Notes: generated from the sequence alone by a model not told the origin. Numbered from the stretch's first letter, positions 50,462 through 60,250 are shown. The stretch is 64,000 bases of DNA from Desulfobaculum xiamenense (GCF_011927665.1 NZ_JAATJA010000004.1:1-64000); one strand, 5' to 3'. Program-made: numbers and translations.

Positions 50462-51757
50462 ATGAATATCTACCTCGCTATCGTTCTCGGGTCCATGATC
50501 GCCGCGTGGGCGGTGAACACCGTGGTCGCGGTCCTCAACGTGAAGGCTCTCGATCCGCGCCTGCCGCAGGAGTTCGCGGGCGTGTATGACGCGCAGGCCT
50601 ACGCCGCGTCGCAGCGCTACACGCGCGATGTGGCGCGTTTCGACGTGGTGGCCGAAACCGTGGGGCTGGCCGTGGGCGTGGCCTTCATCCTCTGCGGAGG
50701 ATTTCCCTTCGTGGATGGCCTCGCCCGCAGCGTGGGCTTCGGTCCGGTGGGCACGGGCGTCGTCTTCGCGGCCATTCTGCTGTTGATCAACGACGTCCTG
50801 AATCTGCCTTTCTCGGTCCATAGGACCTTCGTCATCGAGGAGCGCTACGGCTTCAACCGCACCACGGCGCGGACTTTCGTGCTGGACCGGTTGCGCGGGT
50901 GGCTTCTGACCGGGGTCATCGGCGGGCCGCTTCTGGCGGCGCTACTGTGGTTCTTCAACGCCGCCGGGCCGCTGGCATGGGTGTGGGCGTGGCTGGCCAC
51001 GGTGACGGTCATGGCCGTCATGCACTACCTCGCGCCGTCGCTCATCCTGCCTCTGTTCAACACGTTCACGCCTCTCGAACCCGGCCCCCTGCGCGACGCC
51101 ATCGAGGACTACGCAAGGCGCGTGGGCTTCGCGCTGTCCGGGCTGTACGTGATGGACGGCTCGCGGCGCTCCGCGCGGTCCAACGCCTTTTTCACCGGCT
51201 TTGGCAAGCGCAGGCGCATCGCGCTGTTTGACACGCTGGTGGCCGCGCATTCGCCGGAGGAGATCGTGGCCGTGGTGGCGCACGAGGTGGGGCACTACCG
51301 CAAGGGCCACGTACTGCGGCACCTCGCGCTTGGCGTGGCGCGCATGGGCGCGGTGTTCCTCGTCATGTCCTTCTTCCTGACCAGTCCGGGACTGCACGCC
51401 GCCTTCGGCATGGACGGGGTGAGCGCGTATGCGGGGCTGGTGTTCTTCCTGCTGCTGTTTGCGCCGGTGAGCATGGTCCTCTCCGTGGGACAAAATGTCA
51501 TCTCGCGCCGCCACGAGTACGAGGCCGACCGCTTCGCCGCGCAGACCACCGGACGGCCCGAGGCGTTGGTGAGCGCCCTGCGTTGCCTGTCCGTGGATAA
51601 TCTTTCGAATCTGACCCCCCATCCGGCCCATGTGTTCCTGAACCATTCGCATCCGCCGGTGTTGGCCCGCATCCGCGCCTTGCGCGCCCTCGGCGCGGCC
51701 GACGCCACGGCGCGGGACGCGGACCTCGCCTCCGCGGTGGAACATCGGGCCGGTTGA
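50462..51757 (+). CDS. M48 family membrane metallopeptidase (Ste24/CAAX protease type)
   Basis: 431 residues with about seven membrane helices. The zinc motif is VVAHEVGHYRKGH (HExxH), with the third ligand Glu in SRRHEYEADRFA. VHRTFVIEERYGFNRTT is the conserved loop of CAAX prenyl protease 1. In bacteria such proteins cleave membrane proteins or peptides. It probably stands alone; GATCAGGGCATGTT before the ATG contains only a weak ribosome-binding site (AGGG). Confidence 0.9.
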   Translation: MNIYLAIVLGSMIAAWAVNTVVAVLNVKALDPRLPQEFAGVYDAQAYAASQRYTRDVARFDVVAETVGLAVGVAFILCGGFPFVDGLARSVGFGPVGTGVVFAAILLLINDVLNLPFSVHRTFVIEERYGFNRTTARTFVLDRLRGWLLTGVIGGPLLAALLWFFNAAGPLAWVWAWLATVTVMAVMHYLAPSLILPLFNTFTPLEPGPLRDAIEDYARRVGFALSGLYVMDGSRRSARSNAFFTGFGKRRRIALFDTLVAAHSPEEIVAVVAHEVGHYRKGHVLRHLALGVARMGAVFLVMSFFLTSPGLHAAFGMDGVSAYAGLVFFLLLFAPVSMVLSVGQNVISRRHEYEADRFAAQTTGRPEALVSALRCLSVDNLSNLTPHPAHVFLNHSHPPVLARIRALRALGAADATARDADLASAVEHRAG

Positions 51758-51885
51758 TCTGCCCCAACACCCCATGATCGCGGCGCATTTTTGGTGTGTG
51801 GCGCGAAGTGCCCGCGCCTGCCGCGCATCGCGACGTTGACAAGGCGTATACATTTCGTATTTCATGGGAGGTGGAGGAAGTCGTC

Positions 51886-52143
51886 ATGACGCGCAAGGTT
51901 CGATCCGTACGTGTTCCCGAGGAGCTTGGCTCGCTCGATCTTTCCGGTCTTGTCCGCGAGTGCGAGAAGTATCTTCGCGACCTCGAATCCGCGACCATGC
52001 TCAAGATAGAGGGCAATCGCGAGGCCGCCGAGGCGCTCATCCGTTCCCGGCAGGCCGACCTCGGCCGCCGCATCGGCCTCAAGGTCTGGGAGGCCCGCGT
52101 GGCCTATGGCAAGACCCGCTCCGGGCGCGGCGAGGACGAATAG
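51886..52143 (+). CDS. Small hypothetical protein (85 aa)
   Basis: A short, charged, helical protein: LDLSGLVRECEKYLRDLESATMLK then EAAEALIRSRQADLGRRIGLKVWEARVAY. GGTGGAGGAAG lies before the ATG at 51886, which supports this start rather than the longer frame. No domain recognised. Followed 24 bases later by a strong terminator. Confidence 0.6.
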   Translation: MTRKVRSVRVPEELGSLDLSGLVRECEKYLRDLESATMLKIEGNREAAEALIRSRQADLGRRIGLKVWEARVAYGKTRSGRGEDE

Positions 52144-52167
52144 CCCCGTCACTCCTGCGTGCTGTAC

Positions 52168-52207
52168 GCGAAACGGCCCCCGTTCTTTGGAACGGGGGCC
52201 GTTTCGC
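52168..52207. terminator. Terminator between the small hypothetical gene and asnB operon
   Basis: GCGAAACGGCCCCCGTTC and GAACGGGGGCCGTTTCGC form an 18-bp stem with a TTTG-type loop. The A and T runs within the stem make it bidirectional; it also ends the long glycan operon. Confidence 0.88.
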
Positions 52208-52210
52208 GTT

Positions 52211-54136
52211 TCAGGGCCTGAAGTGGCGCGACAGCCACCATTGGAAGCAGACCAGCGTCCACAGCTCCTTGCGGTGGTCGCTTCGTCCACTCATGTGCGC
52301 GTCGACGAGGCGGCGGACCTCTGTGGCGTCGAAGAATCCGTCGCTTCGGATGCGCGAGGCGTCGAGGCAGTCCTCCACCAGCGGGCGTAGCGGTCCGCGC
52401 AGCCACGCGGCCAGCGGGATGCCGAAGCCCTTCTTGCCGCGTCCGGCGATGGCGGCGGGCAGGTGCTTGGCCACGAGCCGCCGCAGCAGGTACTTGCGCA
52501 CCCCCCGGCGCAGGCGCAGACGTAGCGGCAGGGCGCACAGGAACGTCGCCAGTTCCGTGTCGAGAAAGGGCGCGCGCACTTCGAGGGCGTTGGACATGGA
52601 GGCCTGATCGACCTTGGCGAGGATGTGCCCGGCCATGTAGTAGCGCAGGTAGAAATACGAGGCGCGGTCGTAGTCGTTGGCGAAACGTCGCGCCATGCAG
52701 TCGGCGTCCACGTCGGCCAGCGGGTCGAGATCGCGCGTGGTGGCGAGGATGTCCGGATGCAGGAGCGGGCGCTGCTCCGCCGGGGTGAACGCGGCGAGCC
52801 ATGCCTGCTGACGGGCGCAGCCCGAGTGCGCCAGTCCCTTTAGGAAGCGCTGGACGCGGAAGACGAGGCCCATGTTGCGCTCCGAGGCCGGAATGGCGAA
52901 CGCCGCGCGGGTGGCGAGCCGCACGAGGGTGGGCGGCAGCATGTCCGCCAGACGGGCCGGGCCGAGAGCGAGGAAGGGGTCGTAGCCGAGGAGCAGTTCG
53001 TCCCCGCCGTCGCCGCCGAGCGCCACGGTCACGTGTTCCCGCGTGAAGCGCGAGAGCAGGAAGGTGGGCAGGATGCTCGAATCGGCCATGGGTTCCGAGA
53101 GGGCGTCCAGCGCGTCGGGCAGAATGTCGAGCATGGCCTGCGGGGTCAGGACGCGTTCGCGGTGCGTGGTGCCGAGGTGGCGTGCCACGGCGCGGGCGTG
53201 GTCCGTTTCGTCGAAGCTGCGTTCGCGGAAGCCGATGGAGAAGGTGCGGATGTCGGCGGCGGGCACGATGTCGGCCATGATGGCGGTGATGGCGCTGGAG
53301 TCCAGCCCGCCGGAGAGAAACACGCCAAGGGGCACGTCGCTCATCAGGCGCTTTTCCACCGCGCGGCGCAGCAGGTCCTCCAGCCGGGCCAGCGCCTCGG
53401 CTTCCGGCATGTCCGCGCCGCCGTGTTCAGGGAACGGGATGTCCCAGTAGCGTTCCACGCTGGCCGTACCGTCTTGCCAGACGAGGCGGTGCGCCGCCGG
53501 GAGCTTGGCTGCTCCGGCCACGATGGAGTGGGGCGCGGGAACGTATTCGTGGAGCAGGAAGCGCGAGAGGCCGCGCGGGTCCACAGCGCGGGGAACCTCC
53601 GGATGGCGCAGGAGCGAGCCGAGTTCCGAGGCGAAATAGAGCGAGTCCCCCACGAGGGCGTAGTGCAGGGGCTTCTTGCCGAAGCGGTCCCGGCAGAGCA
53701 TGGCCGTGCCGTCGCGCGTGTCGAAGAGGGCGAAGGCGAACATGCCGTCGAGGCGCTCGGCGCAGGCCGGTCCCCATTCCTCGTAGGCATGCAGGGCGAC
53801 TTCGGAGTCCGAGTCCGACGAGAAGGCGTGCCCCTGGTCCTCCAGTTGGGCGCGAAGGGAGCGGAAGTTGTAGATTTCTCCGTTCATGACCAGCCACAGC
53901 GTGCCGTCCTCGTTACGCATGGGCTGCGCCCCGCGTTCGGAGAGGTCCACGATGGCCAGCCGACGGTGCCCTAGGCCCGCCGAGGCGCGGGTGCCATCGC
54001 CGCGTCCGTTTCCGTTCATGACGCGCACGCCGCGTCCGTCCGGTCCGCGATGGGCCAGTGCGTCGGTCATGGCGTCCAGCGCCGCCGTGTCGGGCGGTCG
54101 GCCGTCGGCGTGGATGATTCCGGCGATGCCGCACAT
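52211..54136 (-). CDS. asnB: Asparagine synthetase (glutamine-hydrolysing)
   Basis: 641 residues. The N-terminal MCGIAGII gives the catalytic Cys2 of the class II glutaminase; RHRGPDG-type AHRGPDGRGV and LGHRRLAIVDL follow. The synthetase domain has SGGLDSSAITAIM (ATP-PPase loop) near residue 275. Such enzymes make asparagine, but close relatives within polysaccharide operons amidate sugars or other acids. Here it is the last gene of the glycan operon, 3 bases after the glycosyltransferase gene, which argues for such a role. Confidence 0.9.
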   Translation of the reverse strand: MCGIAGIIHADGRPPDTAALDAMTDALAHRGPDGRGVRVMNGNGRGDGTRASAGLGHRRLAIVDLSERGAQPMRNEDGTLWLVMNGEIYNFRSLRAQLEDQGHAFSSDSDSEVALHAYEEWGPACAERLDGMFAFALFDTRDGTAMLCRDRFGKKPLHYALVGDSLYFASELGSLLRHPEVPRAVDPRGLSRFLLHEYVPAPHSIVAGAAKLPAAHRLVWQDGTASVERYWDIPFPEHGGADMPEAEALARLEDLLRRAVEKRLMSDVPLGVFLSGGLDSSAITAIMADIVPAADIRTFSIGFRERSFDETDHARAVARHLGTTHRERVLTPQAMLDILPDALDALSEPMADSSILPTFLLSRFTREHVTVALGGDGGDELLLGYDPFLALGPARLADMLPPTLVRLATRAAFAIPASERNMGLVFRVQRFLKGLAHSGCARQQAWLAAFTPAEQRPLLHPDILATTRDLDPLADVDADCMARRFANDYDRASYFYLRYYMAGHILAKVDQASMSNALEVRAPFLDTELATFLCALPLRLRLRRGVRKYLLRRLVAKHLPAAIAGRGKKGFGIPLAAWLRGPLRPLVEDCLDASRIRSDGFFDATEVRRLVDAHMSGRSDHRKELWTLVCFQWWLSRHFRP

Positions 54137-54139
54137 CCC

Positions 54140-55210
54140 CTAGCCCCCCATCACCCGCCGGACCACGAACTGGTCCTTGTGCTGGCCCTCGAAGTACGAG
54201 CGCACGAGCAGTTCGCCCGTGAGTCCCATGAACACGATCTGAAGCCCGGAGATGCACGCCAGCGCGGCGAGGATGAACAGCGCCCCGAGGGAGACGGGAA
54301 GCCCTGCGAAGACCCGAAGGAGCCATAGACCGGCCACTCCCGCAAGCCCCGCCCCGGTGGTCAGCGCGGCGATGCGCCCGAAGAACTGGATGGGCCGCGT
54401 GGAATAGTCCGCGAAGAAACGCACCACGATGAGGTCGAGGATGACGCGCATCACGCGCGAGAGGCCGTATTTCGCCTCGCCGTGCGTGCGGGGGCGGTGG
54501 TTGACGGGTATTTCGGCCACGGACACCCCAAGCCACGCCGCGAACACCGGGATGAAGCGGTGCATCTCGCCATAGAGGCGGATGTTTTTGACGATGCCGC
54601 GCTTGTAGGCCTTGAGCGTGCAGCCAAAGTCGTGGAGCTGCACACCGGTGCCCTCGATGAGCTTGTTGATGATGCGGTTGGCCAACCACGAGGGCAGGCG
54701 GCGGGAGAGGGCCGCATCGCAGCGGTTGACGCGCCAACCGTTCACGAGGTCGTGCCCCTCGGCCATTGTGTCGAGCAGGCGCGGGATGTCGCGCGGATCG
54801 TTCTGGAGGTCGCCATCGAGGGTGACGACGATCTCGCCCCGGCACAGCTTGAAGCCCGCGCTCAGTGCGGCGGTCTGCCCGTAGTTGCGGCGAAATTCGA
54901 TGACGCGCACGTGTGGGTCCGCATCCACGGCGGCGGCGAGGGCGCGGTCGCTGCCGTCGGTGCTGCCGTCGTCCACAAAGATGATCTCGTGGGACTGGTC
55001 GATGCCCGAGAGGACCTCGCGCAGTTCCGCATGCAGGATGGGGATGTTTTCCGCCTCGTTCAGGATGGGCACGATGACCGACAGCGTGGGCGGCGCGGCA
55101 TCGGTCGTCTCGTCGAGGTCGCCGACCATGCGCATGGGTTCGATGCTCCCGATGCGGTCGTGCAGGTCCTGCGGGGCGGGGCGGATGTCGTCGTCTCGGC
55201 GTTTCGTCAT
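54140..55210 (-). CDS. Family 2 glycosyltransferase with two C-terminal membrane helices (DPM/ArnC-like)
   Basis: 356 residues. GT-A domain with LSVIVPILNEAENIP, IIFVDDGSTDGSD, VVTLDGDLQNDP (DxD) and the GWRVNRCDAALSRRLPSWLANRIIN loop. Two membrane helices near the C-terminus (about 270-330) place it at the inner membrane, as in dolichyl-phosphate-mannose-type or undecaprenyl-phosphate sugar transferases. Its ATG overlaps the TGA of the preceding methyltransferase gene (ATGA), so they are translationally coupled. It probably makes a lipid-linked sugar donor. Confidence 0.88.
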   Translation of the reverse strand: MTKRRDDDIRPAPQDLHDRIGSIEPMRMVGDLDETTDAAPPTLSVIVPILNEAENIPILHAELREVLSGIDQSHEIIFVDDGSTDGSDRALAAAVDADPHVRVIEFRRNYGQTAALSAGFKLCRGEIVVTLDGDLQNDPRDIPRLLDTMAEGHDLVNGWRVNRCDAALSRRLPSWLANRIINKLIEGTGVQLHDFGCTLKAYKRGIVKNIRLYGEMHRFIPVFAAWLGVSVAEIPVNHRPRTHGEAKYGLSRVMRVILDLIVVRFFADYSTRPIQFFGRIAALTTGAGLAGVAGLWLLRVFAGLPVSLGALFILAALACISGLQIVFMGLTGELLVRSYFEGQHKDQFVVRRVMGG

Positions 55211-56199
55211 GGGCGTTCTCCCACGGCCACGATTTGCGTTCCCCGGCCGATGGCGTCGAAGAATTCCATGGTGGCGCGAAATTCCCGGACGCGATCCTCG
55301 TTGGCGACGGACCAGAACTCCTCGGCGGCGCGTCTGGTCGCCTCTGGTGCGTCGTTGAGCCACTCTACCGCCCGCAGCGCGAGATAGGAATAGATGCTGT
55401 GCGGATGCGGCGTTTCGGTGTGCAGCGTGAGCCTGCGCAACCCTGCGCGGTCCATGGCCTGTCCGAGCGTATCTGGCGTGAAGGCGTAGAGGTGGTAGGG
55501 CACGTCCTCGCTATGGCGGAAGACCTGCCGCGCCACGCCCGCGTGGTTGGGCACCGTGACCACGCAGCGCCCGCCGGGGGCGAGGATGCGGGCCGCCTCG
55601 GTCAGCGCGCGCACGGGGTGGTGCAGGTGCTCCAGCACATGATGGAAGCGCACCACGGCGAAGTGCCCGTCCGGATAGGCGGCGGATTCGAGGCTGCCAT
55701 GGTGTGCGGCGAGTCCGGCGGTGCGGGCGGCCTCGGCGCTTTCGGCGGCGGTGTCCACGCCGTGGCAGTCGAAGCCGAAGCGGCGCATGCCCGCCAGCCA
55801 TGCCCCATGGCCGCAACCCACGTCGAGGATGCGGGCGAATGGTGCGGTGCCCTGCATGTGGTTTCGCGCCAGCATGCGCTGCCATCTGCGCTCCAGCGGC
55901 AGGGCCGCGAGCCGCCCCGGTCCGCCGCGCTGGCGCAGACGCAACAGGGCGCGGACCATGCGGAATTTTACCTCGCGAAGCGGGTTTGGGCACCAGTCGC
56001 GGTGGCGGGTGCCGTAGGCGCGGTCGTACCACTCGGGCATGGCCGCCTCGGTCGGTCGGCGGTTCAGGTAGCCCAGCCCGCAACCCTCGCATTCCACGAG
56101 GGGGAAGTGCTCCCCGAAGCGCTCGTAGACCTCGAAGATGCGCTGGCGGGTGTCGCCGCACAGCTCGCATGTGCGGACCTCTTCCAGCGGGGCGGTCAT
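55207..56199 (-). CDS. Class I SAM methyltransferase with N-terminal zinc-ribbon-like CxxC pairs
   Basis: 330 residues. N-terminal CELCGD and CEGCG pairs may bind zinc, as in sugar C-methyltransferases. The Rossmann core has ILDVGCGHGAWLAGM (motif I) and VVRFHHVLEHLHHP. The HHVLEH stretch and the following HPVRALTEAARILAPGG are typical of the Methyltransf_11/23 group. The acceptor is probably a nucleotide sugar or glycan. Both ends overlap the neighbouring genes by 4 bases. Confidence 0.85.
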   Translation of the reverse strand: MTAPLEEVRTCELCGDTRQRIFEVYERFGEHFPLVECEGCGLGYLNRRPTEAAMPEWYDRAYGTRHRDWCPNPLREVKFRMVRALLRLRQRGGPGRLAALPLERRWQRMLARNHMQGTAPFARILDVGCGHGAWLAGMRRFGFDCHGVDTAAESAEAARTAGLAAHHGSLESAAYPDGHFAVVRFHHVLEHLHHPVRALTEAARILAPGGRCVVTVPNHAGVARQVFRHSEDVPYHLYAFTPDTLGQAMDRAGLRRLTLHTETPHPHSIYSYLALRAVEWLNDAPEATRRAAEEFWSVANEDRVREFRATMEFFDAIGRGTQIVAVGERP

Positions 56200-56960
56200 G
56201 GCCGGTCCTCCGTAATCTCGCGCGTCGTCCCGCAGATGGCGATGATGGCGGAGCAGGACGAATCCGGCATGAGTACGGGCGATTCGGGGCGGGTGGCGAG
56301 GAATTCGTCAACCGCCTGTCGGACGCCGGGCCAGCGGGTGCCCGCGTAGTCGTGCACGATGATCAGGCCCCCCGGCGACATGCGCGGATAAAAGAATTCG
56401 AGGCCAGCACGGGTGGGCGGCAGCAGGTCGCAATCCAGATGGACGAGGGCGAAGCGCTCGCCGTCCGGCACGGCCGCTGCGGTTTCGGGAAAGTGGCCGG
56501 GGCAGCAGACCACCCCCTCGCGCCCAACGCGCGCGAGCACGAGGTCCATGGACGTGTTGGCGCATTCCCCGGCCCCGAGCCCTGTAGGGTCGCCCTGCGC
56601 GTCCTGCGCGGGGAGTCCTTCGAAGGTGTCGAAGAGATACAGGGTGCGCTGCGGGGCCAACTGGCGCAGCAGCCGCGCCGTGACGCCCCTGTAGACGCCG
56701 AGTTCCGCGAAGGCTCCGGGGATGGCCTCGGCAAGCAGACGCTCCACGTTGAAGGCGAGCATATACAGGCGCATGAGGTCCGCGCCGCGTGGATCGTCCA
56801 GTCGGATCGTGCCGTGCAGGTCGTCGAAGTTGCGCATGAGCCAGTGCCGGGTTGGGCGGCTGACGAGGTGATTCAATCCGCCCGGGCGGTTGACGGCGGT
56901 GAAGAGCGCTGTGACCGCGCGCTTGCGCAGGGCGTTTCGTAGACGTCGCAGCGCTCTCAT
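56196..56960 (-). CDS. TylF/MycF-type O-methyltransferase
   Basis: 254 residues. AELGVYRGVTARLLRQLAP with LYLFDTFEGLPAQD and later FALVHLDCDLLPPTRAGLEFFYPRMSPGG is the characteristic pattern of macrocin O-methyltransferase relatives, with metal-binding Asp residues. They methylate sugar hydroxyls in antibiotics or surface glycans. It begins with a basic helix (RALRRLRNALRKRAV). Overlaps of 4 bases on both sides show translational coupling. Confidence 0.88.
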   Translation of the reverse strand: MRALRRLRNALRKRAVTALFTAVNRPGGLNHLVSRPTRHWLMRNFDDLHGTIRLDDPRGADLMRLYMLAFNVERLLAEAIPGAFAELGVYRGVTARLLRQLAPQRTLYLFDTFEGLPAQDAQGDPTGLGAGECANTSMDLVLARVGREGVVCCPGHFPETAAAVPDGERFALVHLDCDLLPPTRAGLEFFYPRMSPGGLIIVHDYAGTRWPGVRQAVDEFLATRPESPVLMPDSSCSAIIAICGTTREITEDRP

Positions 56961-58210
56961 TTTCGACCTCCGTTCGGCCCCACGGCGCGGAGCGATTCGA
57001 GGGCGCGGGCGAAATCGAGGGCGCGGTGCAGTGTGGTGTGGCGGGCGAAGACGTTGCGCATGGCGTTTAGCGCACGTTCGCGGGCCTCCTCTGGCCGTTT
57101 GAGGATGCGATTGAACATGGCCTCGTATTCGGCGGGGGAGGTGGCCACGTAGAGGGTGTTCGGGTCGAATCGGCTGTGCAGGAGCGCTGGAGCGTCCACG
57201 AGTTGCGGCACGCCGCAGGCTGCGAGGATGTAGGTGCGCTCGTTGAGTTCTGTGGGTGCGGCCAGTTGCGATTCAATGTGCAAATTCAGGCCCACGCGGG
57301 CGCGGGCGTAGACGTGGCGTTGCGCGGCCTGCGGCGCGTCGGTCATGAGGCAGCGCCGGGCATGCCGCCAGCCGGGGCCGTCCACGAAACCGACGTGCCC
57401 GCGCAGGATGGGCGCGAGCCACGTCACGTAGCGCTCCCACTTGGAGCGGTTGGACGAGGCCAGAAGCGCGAAGTCGATGTCCCGCGCGATGCCGGGCTCG
57501 GGATGGTAGGCGAGGACGTTGGCGCCGAATTCCACGGAGACGAGCGGCAGGCCCGTTTCGCGTAGAGCGTCGTATTGCGGCTGTTCCAGCGCCTGCGGCG
57601 CGTGCCATGCGTAGAGGAAACTTGCGCCGATGCGTTTGGCGCGTTCGATGCGCGCGGCGAGCGGCGCGTCGGCCTGTCCCTCTGGGGCGGCGGTCAGCCC
57701 GACGAGGACCGGGTGCTCGCGCGCGCAGGTGTCCACCGTGGGCCAGTGGATGCGGTCAAGATAGGCCGCGTGGTCGGCGGTGACGAGCACCGTGGGCCGG
57801 AAGTCCGCGATGGCGTCCGGCGTGTCGTCCCAGCCCTGTATGCGAGTGGGCACGCCGAGAACATCGAGGCTCCGGGCGAGGTTCGAATAGGCGGAGTGCC
57901 CCGCCGGGGACAGCGTTGCCGGGGGGACGTGCACCAGCACCCGTAGCCGAGTGCCGGAGAGACACCCGGAGAATTGCGCGAGGGTGTCGCGCAGCAGGTG
58001 TGCGCCTTCGATGGTGATGGGATCGTTCGTGGGCTGTGCGGTGTCGTCCGCGTTGCGCGCGCGTTCGGCGGCCCAGTCGAGGATGGCGTCGTGCGAGCGT
58101 AGCGTCTCCGGGTGGATGCGCCGTTGCAGGGTGCGAAAGCGCGCCCCGGAGTCCGCCGACCCGGCGAGGGTGAGGGCGGCGTCGCGCAGATTTCGCAGGA
58201 AATCACGCAT
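56957..58210 (-). CDS. CgeB-like glycosyltransferase family protein
   Basis: 417 residues. The C-terminal half carries the Glyco_trans_1_2-like ending: RVGLNLHIESQLAAPTELNERTYILAACGVPQLVDAP, then FDPNTLYVATSPAEYEAMFNRIL. The middle has LVSVEFGANVLAYHP and DIDFALLASSNRSKWERYV. It is GT-B-like with an unusual N-terminal 90 residues. The sugar donor is not readable. It overlaps the upstream glycosyltransferase gene by 8 bases. Confidence 0.8.
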   Translation of the reverse strand: MRDFLRNLRDAALTLAGSADSGARFRTLQRRIHPETLRSHDAILDWAAERARNADDTAQPTNDPITIEGAHLLRDTLAQFSGCLSGTRLRVLVHVPPATLSPAGHSAYSNLARSLDVLGVPTRIQGWDDTPDAIADFRPTVLVTADHAAYLDRIHWPTVDTCAREHPVLVGLTAAPEGQADAPLAARIERAKRIGASFLYAWHAPQALEQPQYDALRETGLPLVSVEFGANVLAYHPEPGIARDIDFALLASSNRSKWERYVTWLAPILRGHVGFVDGPGWRHARRCLMTDAPQAAQRHVYARARVGLNLHIESQLAAPTELNERTYILAACGVPQLVDAPALLHSRFDPNTLYVATSPAEYEAMFNRILKRPEEARERALNAMRNVFARHTTLHRALDFARALESLRAVGPNGGRK

Positions 58211-59072
58211 GGTGGCGCGCTCCCCGGTCGAAGGCCTTGCGCATGCGGGAGGCGGCTCGCCGCAGGACGAGCGAGGCGACGTCGTACGGTGGGAAGCGCA
58301 GGGCTGTGCGATGCGGATCGTCGAAGGCCTTGATCAGCGCCCCGCCCTCGAAGGGGTCGTTTTCGAGGAGATGCGCCCAGCGCGTGCGGTAGGCGTCCCA
58401 GTCCGCATGGGCGCGGGCGAGGTTGTCGCGGCGGACCTCCCGCGTGGCGTGGGGGAAGTGCTCCACATAGGAATCCGGCGCGTCTGTGACCTCCCAGCCA
58501 CGTTCACGCATGCGCAGGCACAGGTCTCCGTCGGCGTGGTAGAAGGCGTAGTGCTCCTCGTCGCAGTAGCCGACGTCCGCGAGGGCGTCGCGCTGGAACA
58601 GCCCGTGGTTCACGAAGATGTGGCGTCCGAAGGTCAGCCCCACCACGTATTCGCGGCGGCGGAAGGTGTCGCGCCAGTAGAAGGCCATGGCCCCGATGCG
58701 GCGGCCCTCGGCTTCGAGCGCCTCGAAGCGGGCCAGTGCGGCGGGAACGCCGCCCGGAACGAGAAGGCAGTCGTCGCTGACCATGAGCACGTGGCGGCCC
58801 GAGGCGCAGCGGAAGCCGAGGTTCATGAAATAGCCCCACGAGCGTCGCGGCAGTTGGACGCCGCGCCATGTTCCCCGGTTGTGCTGGATGATGGTCAGCA
58901 CGTCGCGCTGGCGGGTCAGCCAGCGCAGTGCGCCGTCGGTGGAGCCGCCGTCCACAACGATGATCTCGTGCGCGAATCCGGACAGCTCGCGGCGCAGGCT
59001 CTCCACCGTCCGCGCGAGGAAGCGGCGGCGGTTGTACGAGCCGAGCACGGCGGAGATGAGGGGCGCGGTCAT
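58203..59072 (-). CDS. Family 2 glycosyltransferase
   Basis: 289 residues. GT-A core: ISAVLGSYNRRRFLARTVESL at the start, IIVVDGGSTDGALRWL, and VLMVSDDCLLVPGGV holding the metal-binding DD. FFMNLGFRCASGRH-like YFMNLGFRCASGR precedes it. It has no membrane helix. It probably adds a sugar to a growing surface glycan. Overlaps of 8 and 4 bases with its neighbours. Confidence 0.88.
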   Translation of the reverse strand: MTAPLISAVLGSYNRRRFLARTVESLRRELSGFAHEIIVVDGGSTDGALRWLTRQRDVLTIIQHNRGTWRGVQLPRRSWGYFMNLGFRCASGRHVLMVSDDCLLVPGGVPAALARFEALEAEGRRIGAMAFYWRDTFRRREYVVGLTFGRHIFVNHGLFQRDALADVGYCDEEHYAFYHADGDLCLRMRERGWEVTDAPDSYVEHFPHATREVRRDNLARAHADWDAYRTRWAHLLENDPFEGGALIKAFDDPHRTALRFPPYDVASLVLRRAASRMRKAFDRGARHHA

Positions 59073-60250
59073 GGTCTTTTCTCCGGGTGGCAGAGTTCCT
59101 CGATCCGGGCGCAGAAGCGTTCGATGCCGTCCGAGGGGTCGAGGCGCTGGTCGTAGAAGCGTCGGGCTTCCAGACTATGAAAGTCGTAGTCGCGGTCCAG
59201 CGCGTCGAGCAGTTCGCCGGTCTGCGCGGCGCGCTCGTAGACGGCTCCGCAACCGAAGCGCTCGAACTCCCGGCGGAACACGGGCAGGTTGCCCGCCAGC
59301 ATGGGCAGTCCGCACATGGCGTACCAGCCCACCTTTCCCGACGAGAGGCCCAGATGGTACACGTTCAGCCCGCTGGTCCAGTCGTCCGGTACGGGCATGT
59401 ACGAGGCCAACCCGAAGTCCGCCGAGGCGAAGAGTGACGCTAGCGACGCGGCGGGTAGCGGGCCGTGGGTTACGTATAGCCGTCCCCCCCGGCCGAGCCG
59501 CGCCAGATGCGCGCGCGTGCGCGGGCCGATGTCCGCGCGGCAGTGCACCACCAGCGCGAAGCGCTCGGGCCATGTGGCCAGCATGTCCGGCCACAGGTGT
59601 AGCCCGCTCCAGCCCGCCGGGGTCCCCGCGTGGAGCACGATGCGCCTGTCGTCGCGAAGCCCGAGGCGGTCCCGCAGCCAGCGCGATTCCGGTATGGGTT
59701 CCGGGGCCGGAGCATTGGGGACCAGCACCATTCGCTCACGCGCAAGGCCGGTTTCGCGCTCCAGCGCCTCGGCTCGTCGCGAATCCTGCACGAGGGCGAG
59801 GTCCACGTGGGCGCAGGCCTCGCGTTCGGCCGCGTGCATGGCCTGCTCTGCGGCCGTCAATTCTTCCTCGAACATGATCTCGAAGGACGCGTAGGCCAGC
59901 GGCAGACGGGCCACGCGGTTCAGCCTGTGGGCCATGGCGATGCCGCGCGGGTCCACCCCGATGACGGCCGCGTGTTCCCCCCGCGCGAAGAGGTGCGGGC
60001 GGATGCGCCGCAGCACGGCGTTGGCGATTTTGCCGCGCAGGCCGGGCCGCACGGGGGCGGCTGGGTTCATCGCGGAGGCCCGCTCCTGTAGCTGGAGTGA
60101 TCCGCCGGAGAGCGTCGCGGCGAAGTCACCCTGCGGGCACAGCACGTCCACCCCGGCGAAGCGTCCCGACAGTTCGCGGATGAGATTGACGATGGTCGGG
60201 TTCAGCTCGGGGTTCGGATGTGGGGAGACGATGCATATCCTGTCCCTCAT
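59069..60250 (-). CDS. GT-B glycosyltransferase (family 4-like)
   Basis: 393 residues. N-terminal RICIVSPHPNPELNPTIVNLI, a central LVQDSRRAEALERETGL, and the C-terminal ILVLHAGT-like RIVLHAGTPAGWSGLHLWPDM with FADADFG-like FASADFGLASYMPV. The start at 60250 gives a clean Rossmann beginning; the upstream frame is Arg-rich. The conserved E-x7-E of GT4 is blurred, so donor specificity is not predictable. It overlaps the preceding methyltransferase gene by 4 bases. Confidence 0.82.
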   Translation of the reverse strand: MRDRICIVSPHPNPELNPTIVNLIRELSGRFAGVDVLCPQGDFAATLSGGSLQLQERASAMNPAAPVRPGLRGKIANAVLRRIRPHLFARGEHAAVIGVDPRGIAMAHRLNRVARLPLAYASFEIMFEEELTAAEQAMHAAEREACAHVDLALVQDSRRAEALERETGLARERMVLVPNAPAPEPIPESRWLRDRLGLRDDRRIVLHAGTPAGWSGLHLWPDMLATWPERFALVVHCRADIGPRTRAHLARLGRGGRLYVTHGPLPAASLASLFASADFGLASYMPVPDDWTSGLNVYHLGLSSGKVGWYAMCGLPMLAGNLPVFRREFERFGCGAVYERAAQTGELLDALDRDYDFHSLEARRFYDQRLDPSDGIERFCARIEELCHPEKRP